Positions 62,740 to 64,000 of a DNA stretch of 64,000 bases are shown piece after piece. The DNA lies in the NCBI GenBank assembly GCA_014695195.1, contig JACJNW010000032.1, positions 266,030-330,029 on the forward strand, given 5' to 3'. This DNA comes from Cyanobacteria bacterium FACHB-DQ100. Lineage in GTDB: Bacteria > Cyanobacteriota > Cyanobacteriia > Leptolyngbyales > Leptolyngbyaceae. Under the pieces are notes generated by a model. That model made no database searches and was not told the origin of the DNA. It saw only the letters and a list, made by a program, of their open reading frames with translations. A program made the position numbers and the translations under genes. How positions within the stretch are numbered: the stretch's first letter is position 1; each line of letters opens with the position of its first letter.

Positions 62740-64000
62740 TCAGCTTGTAATGCTTGCAGTCTGCGATAAGCTATCGCGGTATTCTTGAACAATCTTGCGG
62801 AATTGGTCGCCTTCGATCGTTTCCTGCTCCAGCAGCACATCAACTAAGCGATCGACTAGAGGGCGATTCTCCCGCATCAGTCGCCGCGCTTCTGCGTAGC
62901 AGAACTTCGCAATCTCGCGCACCTTCTGATCAATCTTGCTAGCAAGCTCTTCAGAATATTCGGATTGTGGCATCATGTTCCGCCCCAAAAATACTTCGCC
63001 GCCTGAACTTTCCAGGGCCACCGGACCTAAATCCGACATACCAAACATCGTCACCATTTGCCTAGCGATCTGAGTGACTTTGCCAATGTCGCTTGCCGCT
63101 CCAGCGTCGATCGCGTCTTCACCAAACACTTCCGCTTCGACTGCCCGACCCCCTAAAATCACTTTGATCCGATCAAGCATCCAAGCGCGAGTGTATAAGC
63201 CGCTATCGATCGTTTCTTCATTGGGAACCGTCTGAGAAAATCCTTCAATTCCACCCGCCCGCGGAATGATGGTCACTTTATTGAGCGGATCAGCATTATC
63301 TAAAATGGTCGTGAGTAAAGCGTGTCCGATTTCGTGATAGGCAGTCATTCGCTTCCGAGTCGAATCCAGCAGCGGATTTTTCGCAAGCCCGATCGACACG
63401 CGATCAATCGCATCATCCATCTCCAGCATCGTCACCGCATCTTTACGACGACGTGCAGTAAGAATCGCAGCTTCATTCAGCAAGTTAGCTAACTCAGCCC
63501 CCGAAAAGCCGGGAGTTTGACGTGCAATTTTTTCTAAATCCACTTCATCTGAAAGTTTCTTGTTGCGGGCGTGGACTTCGAGGATTTTTAGTCGTCCTTT
63601 GCGATCAGGTAAGTCAACCGTAATTTGGCGATCGAATCGTCCTGGACGCAGTAAAGCAGAGTCTAGAACATCTGGGCGGTTTGTCGCGGCGATGACGATA
63701 ATTCCAGCGTTGCCTTCAAACCCGTCCATCTCGGTTAACAACTGGTTTAGGGTTTGTTCACGCTCATCGTTGCCGCCCCCAATTCCGGCACCCCGTTGTC
63801 GTCCTACTGCATCAATTTCATCAATGAACACGATACAAGGTGCGTTCTCTTTCGCTTTCTTAAACAGATCGCGGACGCGGGAGGCACCCACACCCACGAA
63901 CATTTCGACGAACTCAGAACCAGAGATCGAGAAGAACGGAACACCTGCTTCACCTGCGATCGCTTTAGCCAGCAACGTCTTTCCGGTCCCGGGTGAGCCA
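62740..64000 (-). CDS. ftsH: ATP-dependent zinc metalloprotease FtsH, C-terminal part
   Basis: About 420 residues are visible; the N-terminal membrane part and beginning of the AAA domain lie beyond the right edge. The window starts in the Walker A loop (GSPGTGKT), then [16 protein letters not shown], Walker [17 protein letters not shown], the second region of homology [20 protein letters not shown] with its arginine finger, and the zinc protease site [11 protein letters not shown]. The peptidase helical domain and a short tail ending TASITS follow. FtsH degrades damaged thylakoid proteins, including photosystem II D1, and regulators. Which of the usual four cyanobacterial paralogues this is cannot be told. 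Confidence 0.96.
   Translation of the reverse strand, partial: GSPGTGKTLLAKAIAGEAGVPFFSISGSEFVEMFVGVGASRVRDLFKKAKENAPCIVFIDEIDAVGRQRGAGIGGGNDEREQTLNQLLTEMDGFEGNAGIIVIAATNRPDVLDSALLRPGRFDRQITVDLPDRKGRLKILEVHARNKKLSDEVDLEKIARQTPGFSGAELANLLNEAAILTARRRKDAVTMLEMDDAIDRVSIGLAKNPLLDSTRKRMTAYHEIGHALLTTILDNADPLNKVTIIPRAGGIEGFSQTVPNEETIDSGLYTRAWMLDRIKVILGGRAVEAEVFGEDAIDAGAASDIGKVTQIARQMVTMFGMSDLGPVALESSGGEVFLGRNMMPQSEYSEELASKIDQKVREIAKFCYAEARRLMRENRPLVDRLVDVLLEQETIEGDQFRKIVQEYRDSLSQTASITS

Overview
The window is chromosomal DNA of a filamentous, probably Leptolyngbya-like, cyanobacterium. The signs are the very frequent HIP1 octamer GCGATCGC and its core CGATCG, a fused molybdate permease/ATPase (ModBC), a CrtO-type carotenoid ketolase, hopanoid side-chain genes, a groEL without groES behind a CIRCE element, and a class II ribonucleotide reductase. 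The genus is an inference. No rRNA, tRNA or CRISPR array was seen.

Layout. 0-0.7 kb: end of a chemotaxis-type operon (cheW, cheR). 0.8-12.2 kb: a block of single-copy metabolic genes (dihydropyrimidinase-like amidohydrolase, beta-hydroxylase-like protein, MDR reductase, SnoaL, cupin, aldehyde dehydrogenase, a nitrilase-fold protein without its usual nucleophile, DUF1838, DUF3598-like, VOC) that looks like an undescribed catabolic island. 12.7-16.1 kb: molybdate uptake (modA, modBC) diverging from a ribbon-helix-helix/Mop regulator, with repeated TACCAA sites between them. 16.2-22.6 kb: a GST remnant, alr, an HNH nuclease, a DHH phosphoesterase, sixA, a single-chain tandem MarR regulator and a 1-Cys peroxiredoxin. 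23.0-26.4 kb: a parvulin isomerase and a HlyB-type exporter. 27.1-30.8 kb: a diiron protein, hpnK, two small SMR/EamA transporters and hpnI (hopanoid modification).

30.8-39.3 kb: a PBP4-type carboxypeptidase, a Nif11 protein, a HAD phosphatase, ilvE, a Ser/Thr kinase overlapping bioD, a glycerate kinase and a hemerythrin protein. 39.5-45.3 kb: a minus-strand operon of an FAD oxidoreductase fused to a GtrA membrane domain, followed by two tandemly duplicated GT-C glycosyltransferases with a visible duplication scar. 45.7-51.0 kb: crtO, then convergent nrdJ. The reductase gene is split into two reading frames, and the second is interrupted by a group I intron exactly inside the NPCGE active-site motif. 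The intron carries a PD-(D/E)XK/NUMOD3 homing endonuclease. 51.4-64.0 kb: mostly housekeeping genes (TonB-like protein, prmA, serA, a Uma2 nuclease, a Thr/Ser dehydratase, a prohibitin-like protein, an aminotransferase, thioredoxin, groEL, and ftsH running off the right edge).

Five complete copies (154-160 bp) and three partial relatives of one palindromic MITE-like repeat are scattered through intergenic gaps. Two of them end immediately upstream of genes.
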